64,000 bases of DNA, taken from the NCBI GenBank assembly GCA_910575445.1, contig CAJTFW010000001.1, forward strand, positions 558,001-622,000, given 5' to 3'. A program made the translations under genes and the position numbers. This DNA is from Lachnospiraceae bacterium. GTDB lineage: Bacteria; Bacillota; Clostridia; Lachnospirales; Lachnospiraceae. This document shows positions 25,618-34,654 of this stretch, in pieces (positions within the stretch are counted from its first letter, which is position 1; each line of letters begins with the position of its first letter). A model generated the notes under the pieces. That model did no database searches. It saw nothing but the letters and a program-made list of their open reading frames with translations, and was not told the origin of the DNA.

Positions 25618-27186
25618 ATGTATACGAAAATACCGACTCAAATGGAAAAATGCAAAGGTGCAATGTTAGCTACTGCTATCGGTGATGCACTAGGATGGCC
25701 TAATGAGCCGCGTTCCAAAAACAGAGCAAAAAAGCCAAAAGTCATGGATAATTTTGTTGGATGGATTCGCAGCTCTAATAATCCGCGGTGGCATGATGAG
25801 AAGATTTTGCCCGGCGAGTACAGTGATGATACGCAACTGACACTGGCTGTGGCACGAAGCATTATTGCTGGTGACTGGGAGACATTTTTTGCAGAAAAAG
25901 AACTCCCTTTCTGGCTAAACTACGAACGTGGAGGGGGAGGGGCTTTGCTAAAAGCTGCGGAATCCTGCAAAAAGGGAATTTTGTTATGGCAATCCCAATA
26001 TACTCGAGACTATTATAACGCTGGCGGAAATGGTGCTGTAATGCGTATTTTACCCCATGTTATTGCATCTGCAAAAGCCCCCAATACTGCGAAACTAGTA
26101 GAGGATGTTATGAAGGATACTCTTATAACTCACGGTCATCCTCGTGCATTTTTAGGTGCAACATGTTATGCCTATGCGCTCGAGTATCTTTTGAAGAAAG
26201 ATACTGTTCTAGAATATGGTGAACTTGTTGCTGCTGTAATAGATGGTCAGAATGTTTGGGGGGCAGTTCCAGATTCGGATATCTTTGAAAAATGGCTTAA
26301 TATTGCCCGACAAAATCTTGAATACGACTTTTTGACTGAATGGAAAAACGTCTGCGCCCGCATCATAAAACAACTTGAATTTATAGGAACTTCGCTAAAA
26401 AAAGGGTTAATTCTTGATGATACAAAAGTACTGACTGAGTTAGAATGCTTCGATAAATCAAATGGTGCCGGAGATGTCGCTATCTTAGCTGCCATCTATT
26501 TAACTTCGAGATATGCCAATAACCCTTCTCTTGGAATAAAAATTCCTGCATTCTCATTTGGCGCTGATACCGATACCATTGCGTCTATCACAGGCGGATT
26601 ATTGGGAATGCTTAGCGGAACAGATTGGATCCCGACAGAATGGAGAAAAGTTCAAGATTATAACTGTCTCATTCAAATGGCGGAATTACTAATGGCAGAC
26701 AATAAAAAGGAAGCTACCAAGAAAGAAGTCGCAGAAGCAAAAACTCAAAATAGTCAATGGAATGCTACACCTATTGGCAAAATGCGATTTATTGAGTCAA
26801 GTAGTGTTCCAAATGGAAAAAAAGGTATTGTAATAATCAATAAGTGGCAGACTATACTTGGGCAAACTATATATACAAAGACTTTTCAGCCTAAAAATAT
26901 ATCTATACAATCTCATCAATCAAAAGAAACGGTATCAACACCTCAACAAGTTATGACTAAAGAATCAAAAAAATTCGTGCTGAATTCGATGGACATATCA
27001 GAATTACTTGGAAATCCAGAATTTAAAACGAATATTACCATAGGCAAAGTTTTGAAAATTATTGAAGATTTGATCGATGGCAAAGAAACAAGCAAAAATC
27101 TTTCTAGAAAATATAAAGTTGATCAACTATTTGTAGAACAAATAGGAAAATATGTAACAGGTCTGAAAGATAGTAACCGGGTATAA
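25618..27186 (+). CDS. ADP-ribosylglycohydrolase (DraG/ARH type) with C-terminal extension
   Basis: A 522-residue protein. Residues 1-360 form an all-helical ARH domain: GAMLATAIGDALG (14-26), SDDT (69-72) and GADTDT (315-320) supply the acidic and Thr ligands of the two-magnesium site. GGNGAVMRILPH and THGHPRAFLGA are family motifs. It should remove ADP-ribose, here probably from DNA marked by the adjacent DarT-like enzyme, acting as antitoxin. Residues about 370-522 are an unrecognised extension ending in a helix-turn-helix-like segment (ETSKNLSRKYKVDQLFVEQIGKY). AGGAGGG precedes the ATG. Last gene of the helicase/transferase/hydrolase operon. Confidence 0.85.
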   Translation: MYTKIPTQMEKCKGAMLATAIGDALGWPNEPRSKNRAKKPKVMDNFVGWIRSSNNPRWHDEKILPGEYSDDTQLTLAVARSIIAGDWETFFAEKELPFWLNYERGGGGALLKAAESCKKGILLWQSQYTRDYYNAGGNGAVMRILPHVIASAKAPNTAKLVEDVMKDTLITHGHPRAFLGATCYAYALEYLLKKDTVLEYGELVAAVIDGQNVWGAVPDSDIFEKWLNIARQNLEYDFLTEWKNVCARIIKQLEFIGTSLKKGLILDDTKVLTELECFDKSNGAGDVAILAAIYLTSRYANNPSLGIKIPAFSFGADTDTIASITGGLLGMLSGTDWIPTEWRKVQDYNCLIQMAELLMADNKKEATKKEVAEAKTQNSQWNATPIGKMRFIESSSVPNGKKGIVIINKWQTILGQTIYTKTFQPKNISIQSHQSKETVSTPQQVMTKESKKFVLNSMDISELLGNPEFKTNITIGKVLKIIEDLIDGKETSKNLSRKYKVDQLFVEQIGKYVTGLKDSNRV

Positions 27187-27229
27187 TAGTTTTATTAAAT
27201 TGCTGTTTATTTTAATAGATGGAGATATT

Positions 27230-28221
27230 ATGCCACACTCAAATATACTTATGTATACTACAGAAGATGGAATCACAAAAATAGAAGTAACATTCGACCA
27301 TGATATGGTTTGGCTTTCTATAGATCAGATGGCTGAATTATTTCAACGGGATAAAAGCGTAATTGGGAAACATGTAAGAAATATTTTTAAAGAAGGAGAA
27401 TTAGCAAAAGAAGTAGTTTGGGCAAAATTTGCCTATACTGCTTCTGACGGCAAGACTTATCAGGTAGATTTTTATAATTTAGATGTTATCATTTCCGTTG
27501 GCTACCGGGTAAACTCTCTTAGAGGAACGCAGTTTAGAATATGGGTTACTTCTATTTTGAAGGAATATATGAAAAAAGGTTTCGCATTAGATGATGAGCG
27601 TCTTAAGAATCTTGGAGGTGGAAACTATTTTGCTGAATTATTGGCTCGTATCCGTGATATTCGTTCTTCTGAAAAAGTGTTTTGGAGAAAAGTTCTGGAA
27701 ATATATGCAACAAGTATTGATTATGACCCAAAAGCAGAAAGTTCAATTTTGTTTTTTAAACAGGTACAGAACAAAATGCATTGGGCGGCTCATAAGCACA
27801 CAGCGGCAGAAGTAATCTATCAACGGCAGATGCAGATAAAGACAATATGGGATTAACCTCGTGGGCTGGAAGAGAGATTAAACGTTCTGATGTAGAGGTT
27901 GTAAAGAATTATTTAAACGAAAAAGAAATAGATGCGTTAAATAAAATCGTTATGGCGTATTTAGACATTGCGGAAGTTCATGCCCTGAATCAAGAACCGA
28001 TGTATATGAAAGACTGGCTGGAAACAATTGATGATTATTTGAAAATGACAAGAAGGGATATTTTAACTACAAAAGGAAGAGTTACTCATAAGCAGGCTCT
28101 TGAAAAGGCGCATGGAGAATATGATAAATATCGGAAAAAGCAGAAGGATATCCTTTCTCCGGCAGAATGCCATTTCCTTGAAAGCATAGAGGAATTACAG
28201 GAATTGGAAGATAAAAAATAA
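27230..28221 (+). pseudogene. RhuM-family protein, split by a one-base frameshift
   Basis: The first part (ATG 27230, GGAGAT upstream) encodes the RhuM N-terminus, with DHDMVWLSIDQMAELFQRDKSVIGKHVRNIFKEGEL and SVGYRVNSLRGTQFRIW. It then shifts frame at about 27826 and stops at 27856. The second part continues in another frame from 27828 to 28221 (ADADKDNMGLTSWAG onward). Adding one G to the CGG at 27824-27826 would restore one continuous protein of about 330 residues. RhuM proteins are common in defence and mobile regions but their function is unclear. Either a real pseudogene or a sequencing error in a short G run. Confidence 0.85.
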
Positions 28222-28309
28222 TTTTTTGTCGTGGTGACATACAGGTGCCTAAGCTCGTGGAAGCGGAAAATGAGGCGATAGTGTAAAATTTTAGTCGGGA
28301 AAAATAAGC

Positions 28310-28377
28310 AGGGAACTCCTTTTTGTGATAGAGTATAAGTGACGAACAAAGACTCGCACAAAAGAAAAGAGTTCCCT
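28310..28377 (+). repeat. Inverted repeat upstream of ISLre2-type transposase
   Basis: AGGGAACTC at 28310-28318 is perfectly complementary to GAGTTCCCT at 28369-28377, the bases directly before the transposase ATG. The hairpin would sit in the transposase leader. It may be part of the element's left end or a translation block. Confidence 0.5.
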
Positions 28378-29680
28378 ATGATTAACAGTATAAAACATTT
28401 TGAAGAACATTGCATCACAAATTTTGAGAAACTGGAAGATAATTTTATCAAAAATCCCCAAAACCTTGCGGAGTATGTATATGGGATTACCGATGAACTA
28501 CATAAACTGGGGCTTCAGATGTTAAAGGAGTCCTTAGAAACCATAGACCAGATGTTTCAGGAAAGTTTTCTGCGCTGAAAACCATGGACAATAAAAGCTT
28601 ATAAAACAAAATCTCTGCTTACTTCCCAGGGAGAAGTAATGCTCCAAAAAGCATTGTTTCAGAATAAGGAGACAAAGGAACGGGTATATTTGCTGGACCG
28701 CATCCTGGACCTTCCGCTAAATCAAAGATTAAGTGAGAATGCGATGTCCCAAATGCTGAAAGAAGCTGTACAAACTTCTTACAGGTGAGGAGCAGAACTG
28801 GTAAGTTTGCAAGCCGAAGTCAGCAGGTAAACAGTAAAAAATAAGATACATGCATTGAAATTTTCACCAGACAACCAAGTGCCAAAAAAGAAAAAGACAG
28901 TGAAGTATCTGTATATCGATGCAGATGAAGCACCTATTGCCTTGCAGTTTCGGGAAAAGAAAGGGAACCTTAATAAAAGCAGCAAATGGTATAAAAACAA
29001 TAGCCAGATAGTAAAAATAGTTTGTATTTATGAGGAAAAAGAGAGAGAATCGTTCCATAGCAAACGAAAAATACTCACAAATCGCCATTATTTTTGTGGA
29101 GTAAAGCGTGGAGAAGCAAATCAAAGGTTCTTTGATGAGATATAGGAATATCTGGAGAGAAACTATGAATTGGAAAAGATATATCTAAATGCAGATGAAG
29201 GAAGCTGGATAAAAGCGGGAAGGAAGCAACTAGGAGGAATTACGTATGTATTGGATGGTTTTCATTTGGAGAAATCAAAAAAGGTAGAGGAGGCATCGGA
29301 ATACCTTTTGTCAAACTGGACAGCGGCGAGACTACGTCTAAAACACAAAGATAGGATAGAAGGAAGCAGTACAGAAAGCCATGTGAGTCATAGTCTGTCA
29401 TCGAGAATGAGTACAAGGCCAATGGGATGGAGCAGCTAAGATGATAGAACTAAGAGCATATGTGTTAAATAGTAAAGACCTGCTTAGTCTGGTAAGATAT
29501 CAAAAGAAAGAATTGGCAAAGGCAGTTGGAAAAGAGGAGAATATTTTGAGTAGTACATAGATTTTGCTTTCGGAGAGAAATCGGCACAAGGAAGTGGGAA
29601 AATATGTGGAACGAATCACCCATAGTTTGTCAACCGAGATAAAAAAGAAAGTATATTTTCAGACACAACTGTGGGGACTA
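28378..29680 (+). pseudogene. Decayed ISLre2-family (UPF0236) transposase
   Basis: Recognisable transposase pieces occur in all three frames in order: MINSIKHFEEHCITNFEKLE (28378 on), a KERVYLLDRILDLPLNQRLSENAM segment (about 28675), KFSPDNQVPKKKKTVKYLYIDADE (28858 on), LEKIYLNADEGSWIKAGRKQLGGITYVLDGFHLEK (29170 on), EASEYLLSNWTAARLRLKH and a KYVERITHSL tail near 29610. Internal stops, frameshifts and at least one deletion (between DGFHLEK and KVEEASEYL, where the intact family has about 60 more residues) make it inactive. It marks the boundary between the RhuM gene and the inverted-repeat cassette. Confidence 0.85.
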
Positions 29681-29849
29681 TAGAAGAATTTAAAGAAGCC
29701 AGGGGAGGAGTCTGTCCAAAGACAGCGTTTCCTATTTTGGAGAAACTATCTGTGGTAGTTTCTGACCAGTCAAAATCGAAAGTAAAGTTACACTATTAAT
29801 TTGGAAATGATGGTTGAAATGTGAGAGCAGAGAGGATATAATGGAGATA

Positions 29850-29923
29850 AATAAAGGATAATTTAAGATTATGTATGATTGGCTAAATAGTGAACGATTA
29901 TTTGTCAAGTTTATAAATAGATT
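29850..29923 (+). repeat. Left 74-bp inverted repeat of the TIR/STAND cassette
   Basis: Matches the reverse complement of 34581-34654 at 72 of 74 bases (differences at repeat positions 59 and 70). The first 12 bases read AATAAAGGATAA, identical to the final codons and stop (Asn-Lys-Gly-stop) of the tyrosine recombinase gene at the right end. Bases outside both repeats are unrelated. The left copy lies about 90 bases before the ATP-grasp gene. Confidence 0.9.
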
Positions 29924-30009
29924 GTTCTTAATTATTAAGTATTAGAAATAATTTACAGTATAATTTTAATAATTAAATTTTTTAATATATTTGTATCGAG
30001 GATTAAAAT

Positions 30010-30981
30010 ATGAAAATAGGAATTGCTTATGATACATTTGAAATGTATGATTTCGATGAACATAGACTTTATTACGATTTTGCGGAACAGGCTTCTATCA
30101 ACAAATTATGTTATTTACTTAACAAACTTGGGTATCAAGCAGAGCTTGTTGGAAACACAAATAATATTTTAAATTTAATAAAAAATAATGCGTTTAATTT
30201 TCAACTAATCTATAATACTGTTGAAGGTATAGGTTCTAGAAATCGAGAAGGATTATTACCTGCAATTCTTGAGGCTTATAAGATTCCTTATATTGGAACA
30301 GACTCTTTTGGTCTCTCGTTAACATTAAATAAAACATTTACAAAAATATTAGCTGAAAAACTTAATATTACAACTCCCAAATATTTTTGCTCAACCACAG
30401 AAACAACAAAAAATCAACTTTTACAGCAATTAAAACTTTTAAAATTACCTGTTATAATAAAACCTAATTTTGAAGGAAATAGTTCTGGTATATGTGTTAA
30501 GGACAATTATGATAATGCCGTTGATTGCATAATGGAACTGTGTTTATCATATCAATCCCCCATTTTATGTGAAGAATTCATTGTTGGCCAAGAAATTACA
30601 GTTCCTATGATTGGAAATAGTGAAAGTGATATGATATTCGCAGTTACAACTGTAGACATACAGCGAAATGGCTATTTTTGGTTAGATGTTAATTGTAAAG
30701 TTTTTGGTGACTATAAAAACATTCTGGTAAAATCAAAGTATTTATCTAAACGTCTTTCATCAATATGCAAAAAATTGTTTTTTACAATTGGGTGTAAAGA
30801 CTTTGCTCGGATTGATTTTAGAATTGACGAAAACAATAATATTTATTTTATAGAAGTTAATCCTTTACCAGCTCTTTTTGAAGGTGGTTCATTTGATATT
30901 TTGGGGCAGAGTATAGGTCTTTCATATGAAGAAACTTTGGATTTAATAATTAAAACTGCTAAAAAACGTCTTGAAATTTAA
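30010..30981 (+). CDS. ATP-grasp ligase related to D-alanine-D-alanine ligase
   Basis: A 323-residue ATP-grasp enzyme. The N-terminal domain has YNTVEGIGSRNREGLLPAILE and IPYIGTDSFGLSLTLNK, parallel to the substrate and lid motifs of Ddl. PVIIKPNFEGNSSGICV is the ATP-binding lysine strand and loop, and FARIDFRIDENNNIYFIEVNPLPAL carries the Mg-binding Asp/Glu/Asn. It should join two carboxylate/amine substrates through an acyl phosphate. A housekeeping Ddl is unlikely, given the location in a mobile cassette beside a GNAT gene; a modified amino acid or dipeptide product is an inference. A possible TATAAT at 29959-29964 and AGGATT precede the ATG. Confidence 0.75.
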   Translation: MKIGIAYDTFEMYDFDEHRLYYDFAEQASINKLCYLLNKLGYQAELVGNTNNILNLIKNNAFNFQLIYNTVEGIGSRNREGLLPAILEAYKIPYIGTDSFGLSLTLNKTFTKILAEKLNITTPKYFCSTTETTKNQLLQQLKLLKLPVIIKPNFEGNSSGICVKDNYDNAVDCIMELCLSYQSPILCEEFIVGQEITVPMIGNSESDMIFAVTTVDIQRNGYFWLDVNCKVFGDYKNILVKSKYLSKRLSSICKKLFFTIGCKDFARIDFRIDENNNIYFIEVNPLPALFEGGSFDILGQSIGLSYEETLDLIIKTAKKRLEI

Positions 30982-31002
30982 TTAATAATAAAAGGAGTTA
31001 CT

Positions 31003-31392
31003 ATGGAGGTTACATATTCTTGTTCTAAAAATATAGCTGCCGGACAATTACAGAATCTATTTACTTCTATAAATTGGGATAGCGGAAAGTATCCTGAAAA
31101 ATTATCCAGAGCCATATACGGACATTCTTTTGTATACACAGCATGGGATTGTGATAGACTGATTGGACTAATTAGTGTTATGGATGACAATGAACTTAAT
31201 GCAAATATTACATACCTTCTTGTTCATCCAAAGTACCAAAAAAAAGGTATTGGGAGTGAGTTAATTAGCTTTATTAAAAAAAAATATAAGAATTATCTTA
31301 ATGTTTCATTAATTTCATATAGCAAATCCGTGTCATTTTATAATACATTTGGTTTTAAAAATGATCGAAATGCAATTGCACTGCTCCTTTAA
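31003..31392 (+). CDS. GNAT-family N-acetyltransferase
   Basis: A 129-residue single-domain GNAT. LLVHPKYQKKGIGSELISFIK (about residues 70-90) is the acetyl-CoA pyrophosphate-binding motif A, and SVSFYNTFGFK is the terminal motif B with its conserved Tyr. It starts 21 bases after the ATP-grasp gene with AAAGGAG and is certainly in the same operon. It may acetylate the ligase product or protect the host from it. The acceptor is unknown. Confidence 0.85.
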   Translation: MEVTYSCSKNIAAGQLQNLFTSINWDSGKYPEKLSRAIYGHSFVYTAWDCDRLIGLISVMDDNELNANITYLLVHPKYQKKGIGSELISFIKKKYKNYLNVSLISYSKSVSFYNTFGFKNDRNAIALLL

Positions 31393-31534
31393 ATCTAGTA
31401 TAAAACAAAATATATAGGTTAAGAATTTAAATATGTGTTATATATAAATATATATTGATAATCCTATTTTAAAAATATAGAATTCTGAAAAGCTAAAATA
31501 TAATATTGATAGTTATTTGCAAGCGGGTAGTATA

Positions 31535-33769
31535 CTAGTCCCAAAATCTAAATTCTGCAAGAAAAATTCCTAATTCATTTATTCTTCTATAAAAATAACT
31601 ATTATCCAAATAAGCTTTTGAGATAATATTATTTTGCATTCTATCTTTTATATCTTCAATAACAGGTTTAAAAAAATTTGATGTAGAATCTTTAGTTAGC
31701 AAATTCTGACATATTTCGATATCTTGCTTTACAGTATTTGGCGAGCAGTCAAAAATCAACTGCGCTATAGTACGATACATTATTTCATATTTCGTATTAT
31801 TATCCCGTTTTTCAATTAAATTCTCATATTGGAGAAAGCTTTTATAACTTTTTTTAAATTTTTTACTTTTATTTCCTAATATTATAAAATAGCACATAGA
31901 TAGATTAAGATAAATTGTCATATATGTAAAATCTGACAATCCAATAAATAATGCACCTTCTAGTTCTGTAATAGCCGCCGTGATATCATTATTAAATAAT
32001 ATATAAAATAATGCTAAGTTATTTTTTGCATAGGCTAAGTTTTCATTTGGAATGTAAGCAAAAATTTCTTTTGAATAATTTAGATACTGGCAAATTTCTT
32101 TTTTGTATTCACTATTATCAAACATCATTTCTGTTGCCAAATTGAAATAAACTCTAGATGCTTGAAATGTATCTCCAATTTGTTCGTAATATTGAATACA
32201 TTTTTTCAAATTTATATATACTTCATTTGAGCTGAAAAACATACTGTTTTTCCTTAAAATATCATAATAAATATCTTTATTATCTATTTTATTGTATGCA
32301 TAGTTTAACGCAAGTATATAATATTTATAACCCTCATCACCAATATTTAAATGATTTTGTATAGATGCCATCATAGAATATGAAAGCGGATAGATTTCCT
32401 GATTTCTGAATCCTTTTTTTGCTGTTAATTTCAATTCTGAAACAAGTTTTTTTATTTCTAAATATGCCTTGTCAACATTTCCACAATTATAAAGACATTT
32501 TATATGGTAATATTTTAGCTGGCATCTGCTTCCTTTAAAATGTTTATCTTCTAAAAAATTATTTATTATAAGTAATGCAGCTTTATAAGAACCTTCATTT
32601 ATTAATAATTTAAGCTTTAAAGCTAACAAATAATCAATAAAAATCTTTTGCTCTTCTTTTGATGATACTTTTATCAATTCATCAATTATCATAATTGTTC
32701 TAGAATGATCACCAATTTTAATATATTCATTCAATATAACATGGTTTATAGAATAAACAAAAGAATTGTCATTTAAAGCAATAGATATTTCTTTGATCTT
32801 TGTTAGAAGCTCCAATTTATTATCTTCAAATTTCTTATCTAAAAAGAGCTTGAAATAATAAGATTGCAGTACTTTTTTCCATTCACTTTTTTGACTTGCA
32901 GTAACTGTTGATAATATAGTACGATATATATCATATGTTATAAATTTGTAATAATCTTTTCTTTCCACATATTTCGATATAAATGTTTTTTTGCCTTCAA
33001 GTTCATCTAAATAAGCAGATACCCCAAAAATATTAAATCCATTCTCATCTTCCAAAATATATTTATTAAATATTTCTCCAATAACCGAAGACTTTTTTAA
33101 GATTTCCACTGAGTCCTTAGATATGTCTTCAAATTTTATTTCCAGCCAATCTTGTAAATACTCAAGAACAGCCGAGTTTGAAAGAAAAGCATTATTATTT
33201 TTTGTGTAGTTTATCCACAATAATTTTTTTATATTATTAAAATTATATCCTGTAATATTTATAATTTTTTGTATATCAGATTTTAAAGATGGAGAATAAT
33301 TGTCACATATAAATTTTTCGATTTCTATTAAATCAGCCTGAAAATCTTTTTTTATTGAAGTTATATAAATAATATCCCATTCTAATAACTTATTAAATAT
33401 TTCTGATTTATAAAGTTTATTATAATTATAATTAAATATAAAAATTATATTTTTTTGGAGAATTCTAACTATATTTATAATCAATTTGAGTAATTCAATA
33501 TCGATTTTTTCTACGTTATCTAAAATCACACTGCATTTATTTGCGATTGAAGTATATAAATCTTTTATTAAGTGCTCATTTGATTTAAAATGTTTTCCTA
33601 ACGAACTATAAATAGCCTGTTCTATTATAGAATATGTATGAACATTTGATAAAGGATTATCACAGTCAATAAATAAATGATTGTTCCATTTATTTACAGC
33701 ATATGTGGTTTTTCCAACGCCAACGCTACCACAAATCAGATATGAATTAATATTTTTCATTTTACTCAC
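31535..33769 (-). CDS. STAND-type P-loop ATPase with TPR-like repeats
   Basis: A 744-residue protein. The P-loop GSVGVGKTT is at residues 14-22 and a Walker B-like CSVILDNVE near residue 80, followed by NACHT/AP-ATPase-like helical regions to about residue 290. The remaining 450 residues are repeated helical pairs of TPR type (IKCLYNCGNVDKAYLEIKKL, YYILALNYAYNKI, RVYFNLATEMMFD). This is the architecture of STAND signalling ATPases that sense a trigger with the repeats. The GTG start (33767-33769) overlaps the TIR gene stop by GTGA, so the two are co-translated; ATG 33760 is an alternative. Very AT-rich. Confidence 0.75.
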   Translation of the reverse strand: MSKMKNINSYLICGSVGVGKTTYAVNKWNNHLFIDCDNPLSNVHTYSIIEQAIYSSLGKHFKSNEHLIKDLYTSIANKCSVILDNVEKIDIELLKLIINIVRILQKNIIFIFNYNYNKLYKSEIFNKLLEWDIIYITSIKKDFQADLIEIEKFICDNYSPSLKSDIQKIINITGYNFNNIKKLLWINYTKNNNAFLSNSAVLEYLQDWLEIKFEDISKDSVEILKKSSVIGEIFNKYILEDENGFNIFGVSAYLDELEGKKTFISKYVERKDYYKFITYDIYRTILSTVTASQKSEWKKVLQSYYFKLFLDKKFEDNKLELLTKIKEISIALNDNSFVYSINHVILNEYIKIGDHSRTIMIIDELIKVSSKEEQKIFIDYLLALKLKLLINEGSYKAALLIINNFLEDKHFKGSRCQLKYYHIKCLYNCGNVDKAYLEIKKLVSELKLTAKKGFRNQEIYPLSYSMMASIQNHLNIGDEGYKYYILALNYAYNKIDNKDIYYDILRKNSMFFSSNEVYINLKKCIQYYEQIGDTFQASRVYFNLATEMMFDNSEYKKEICQYLNYSKEIFAYIPNENLAYAKNNLALFYILFNNDITAAITELEGALFIGLSDFTYMTIYLNLSMCYFIILGNKSKKFKKSYKSFLQYENLIEKRDNNTKYEIMYRTIAQLIFDCSPNTVKQDIEICQNLLTKDSTSNFFKPVIEDIKDRMQNNIISKAYLDNSYFYRRINELGIFLAEFRFWD

Positions 33770-34551
33770 GCAATATATTCTATTATGTATTCTTCCAAAA
33801 GTTTTATGACATCATTGAGACTTTGATTAGCTAATGATGGTCTTATTTTATCAAAATAATGTATATTGAAACGTAAAATACTTACATTATTCCAAGAAAT
33901 AAAAATCAAAGGAACCCATTGTTCCATAAAATACACTAATATACAAGGTATATTCATATTTTTATCTGCGGTAAACTTAAATTTTAAATATTGATTACTG
34001 ATTATCAGAGTGTTTTTTTCAGTTTCTGTTCTATATCCTCGTTTTATTAACAAGACAGATACTTGCTCACATAAATATCTGATAAAATTCTCAATATTTT
34101 TTAAATAATTGTCTTCTATCAATGATGTTTCAAATTTATTTATAAGTAATTTTGTGGTTTTTTCAATAGATTCATGTTTATAAAAACCAAAAAAGGATGG
34201 TATATCTTCTAATATTTTTGATTCGCCAATAATTATAGGTATTAAAAAATCACTAGAAAAGAAGGTAGACATTAATCGTTCTTTTATAGCGGTAAATTCA
34301 AGATTTGTCCAAATTTTTTTTGTGTAATTAGCAGATATAAAGCAAACAACATATTTACCCTTGCTCATATATATATTTCTAAGATATGAATACAAATCTT
34401 TACCTATTAATACATGTTGAAAATCATTATCATAAAAAACAGAATAATTTTGTTTTACTAATTTCTTTTTTATACTTTCAACAATATTTCTATCTTCTCC
34501 CGCAAAAGAAAAAACAAAATCAAACTCATAGATAGTAGTATATGAAACCAA
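33766..34551 (-). CDS. TIR-domain protein (candidate NADase effector)
   Basis: About 261 residues. Residues 8-130 form a TIR domain: EFDFVFSFAGEDRNIVESI, then GKDLYSYLRNIYMSKGKYVVCFISANY, then KKIWTNLEFTA, where Trp81 and Glu85 fit the W-x3-E catalytic glutamate pattern of NAD-cleaving TIRs. The C-terminal 130 residues are of unknown fold. TTG start at 34551 with AGAGGTAATAAA; an upstream TTG at 34578 is less well placed. It lies just inside the right inverted repeat and is coupled to the STAND ATPase, suggesting a sensor-plus-effector pair split over two proteins. Confidence 0.8.
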   Translation of the reverse strand: MVSYTTIYEFDFVFSFAGEDRNIVESIKKKLVKQNYSVFYDNDFQHVLIGKDLYSYLRNIYMSKGKYVVCFISANYTKKIWTNLEFTAIKERLMSTFFSSDFLIPIIIGESKILEDIPSFFGFYKHESIEKTTKLLINKFETSLIEDNYLKNIENFIRYLCEQVSVLLIKRGYRTETEKNTLIISNQYLKFKFTADKNMNIPCILVYFMEQWVPLIFISWNNVSILRFNIHYFDKIRPSLANQSLNDVIKLLEEYIIEYIA

Positions 34552-34580
34552 ATTTATTACCTCTAAAAATAAATACAAAT

Positions 34581-34654
34581 AATCAATTTATAAACCTGAC
34601 AAATAATCGTTCACTATTTAGCCAATCATACATAATCTTAAATTATCCTTTATT
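34581..34654 (-). repeat. Right 74-bp inverted repeat, overlapping the recombinase 3' end
   Basis: Reverse-complement partner of 29850-29923 (72/74). Its outer 12 bases are the last three codons and stop of the tyrosine recombinase gene (stop at 34643-34645). Its inner end is 30 bases from the TIR gene start. Together the two copies bound a 4.8-kb segment whose genes all read inward. Confidence 0.9.

Noticed and set aside
28855-29439. Separate small genes at 28855-29145 and 29170-29439
   Set aside because: Both are pieces of one decayed ISLre2 transposase joined by frameshifts.
29690-29849. Right end of the ISLre2 element
   Set aside because: No inverted partner of the left hairpin could be found by eye; the end has probably decayed.
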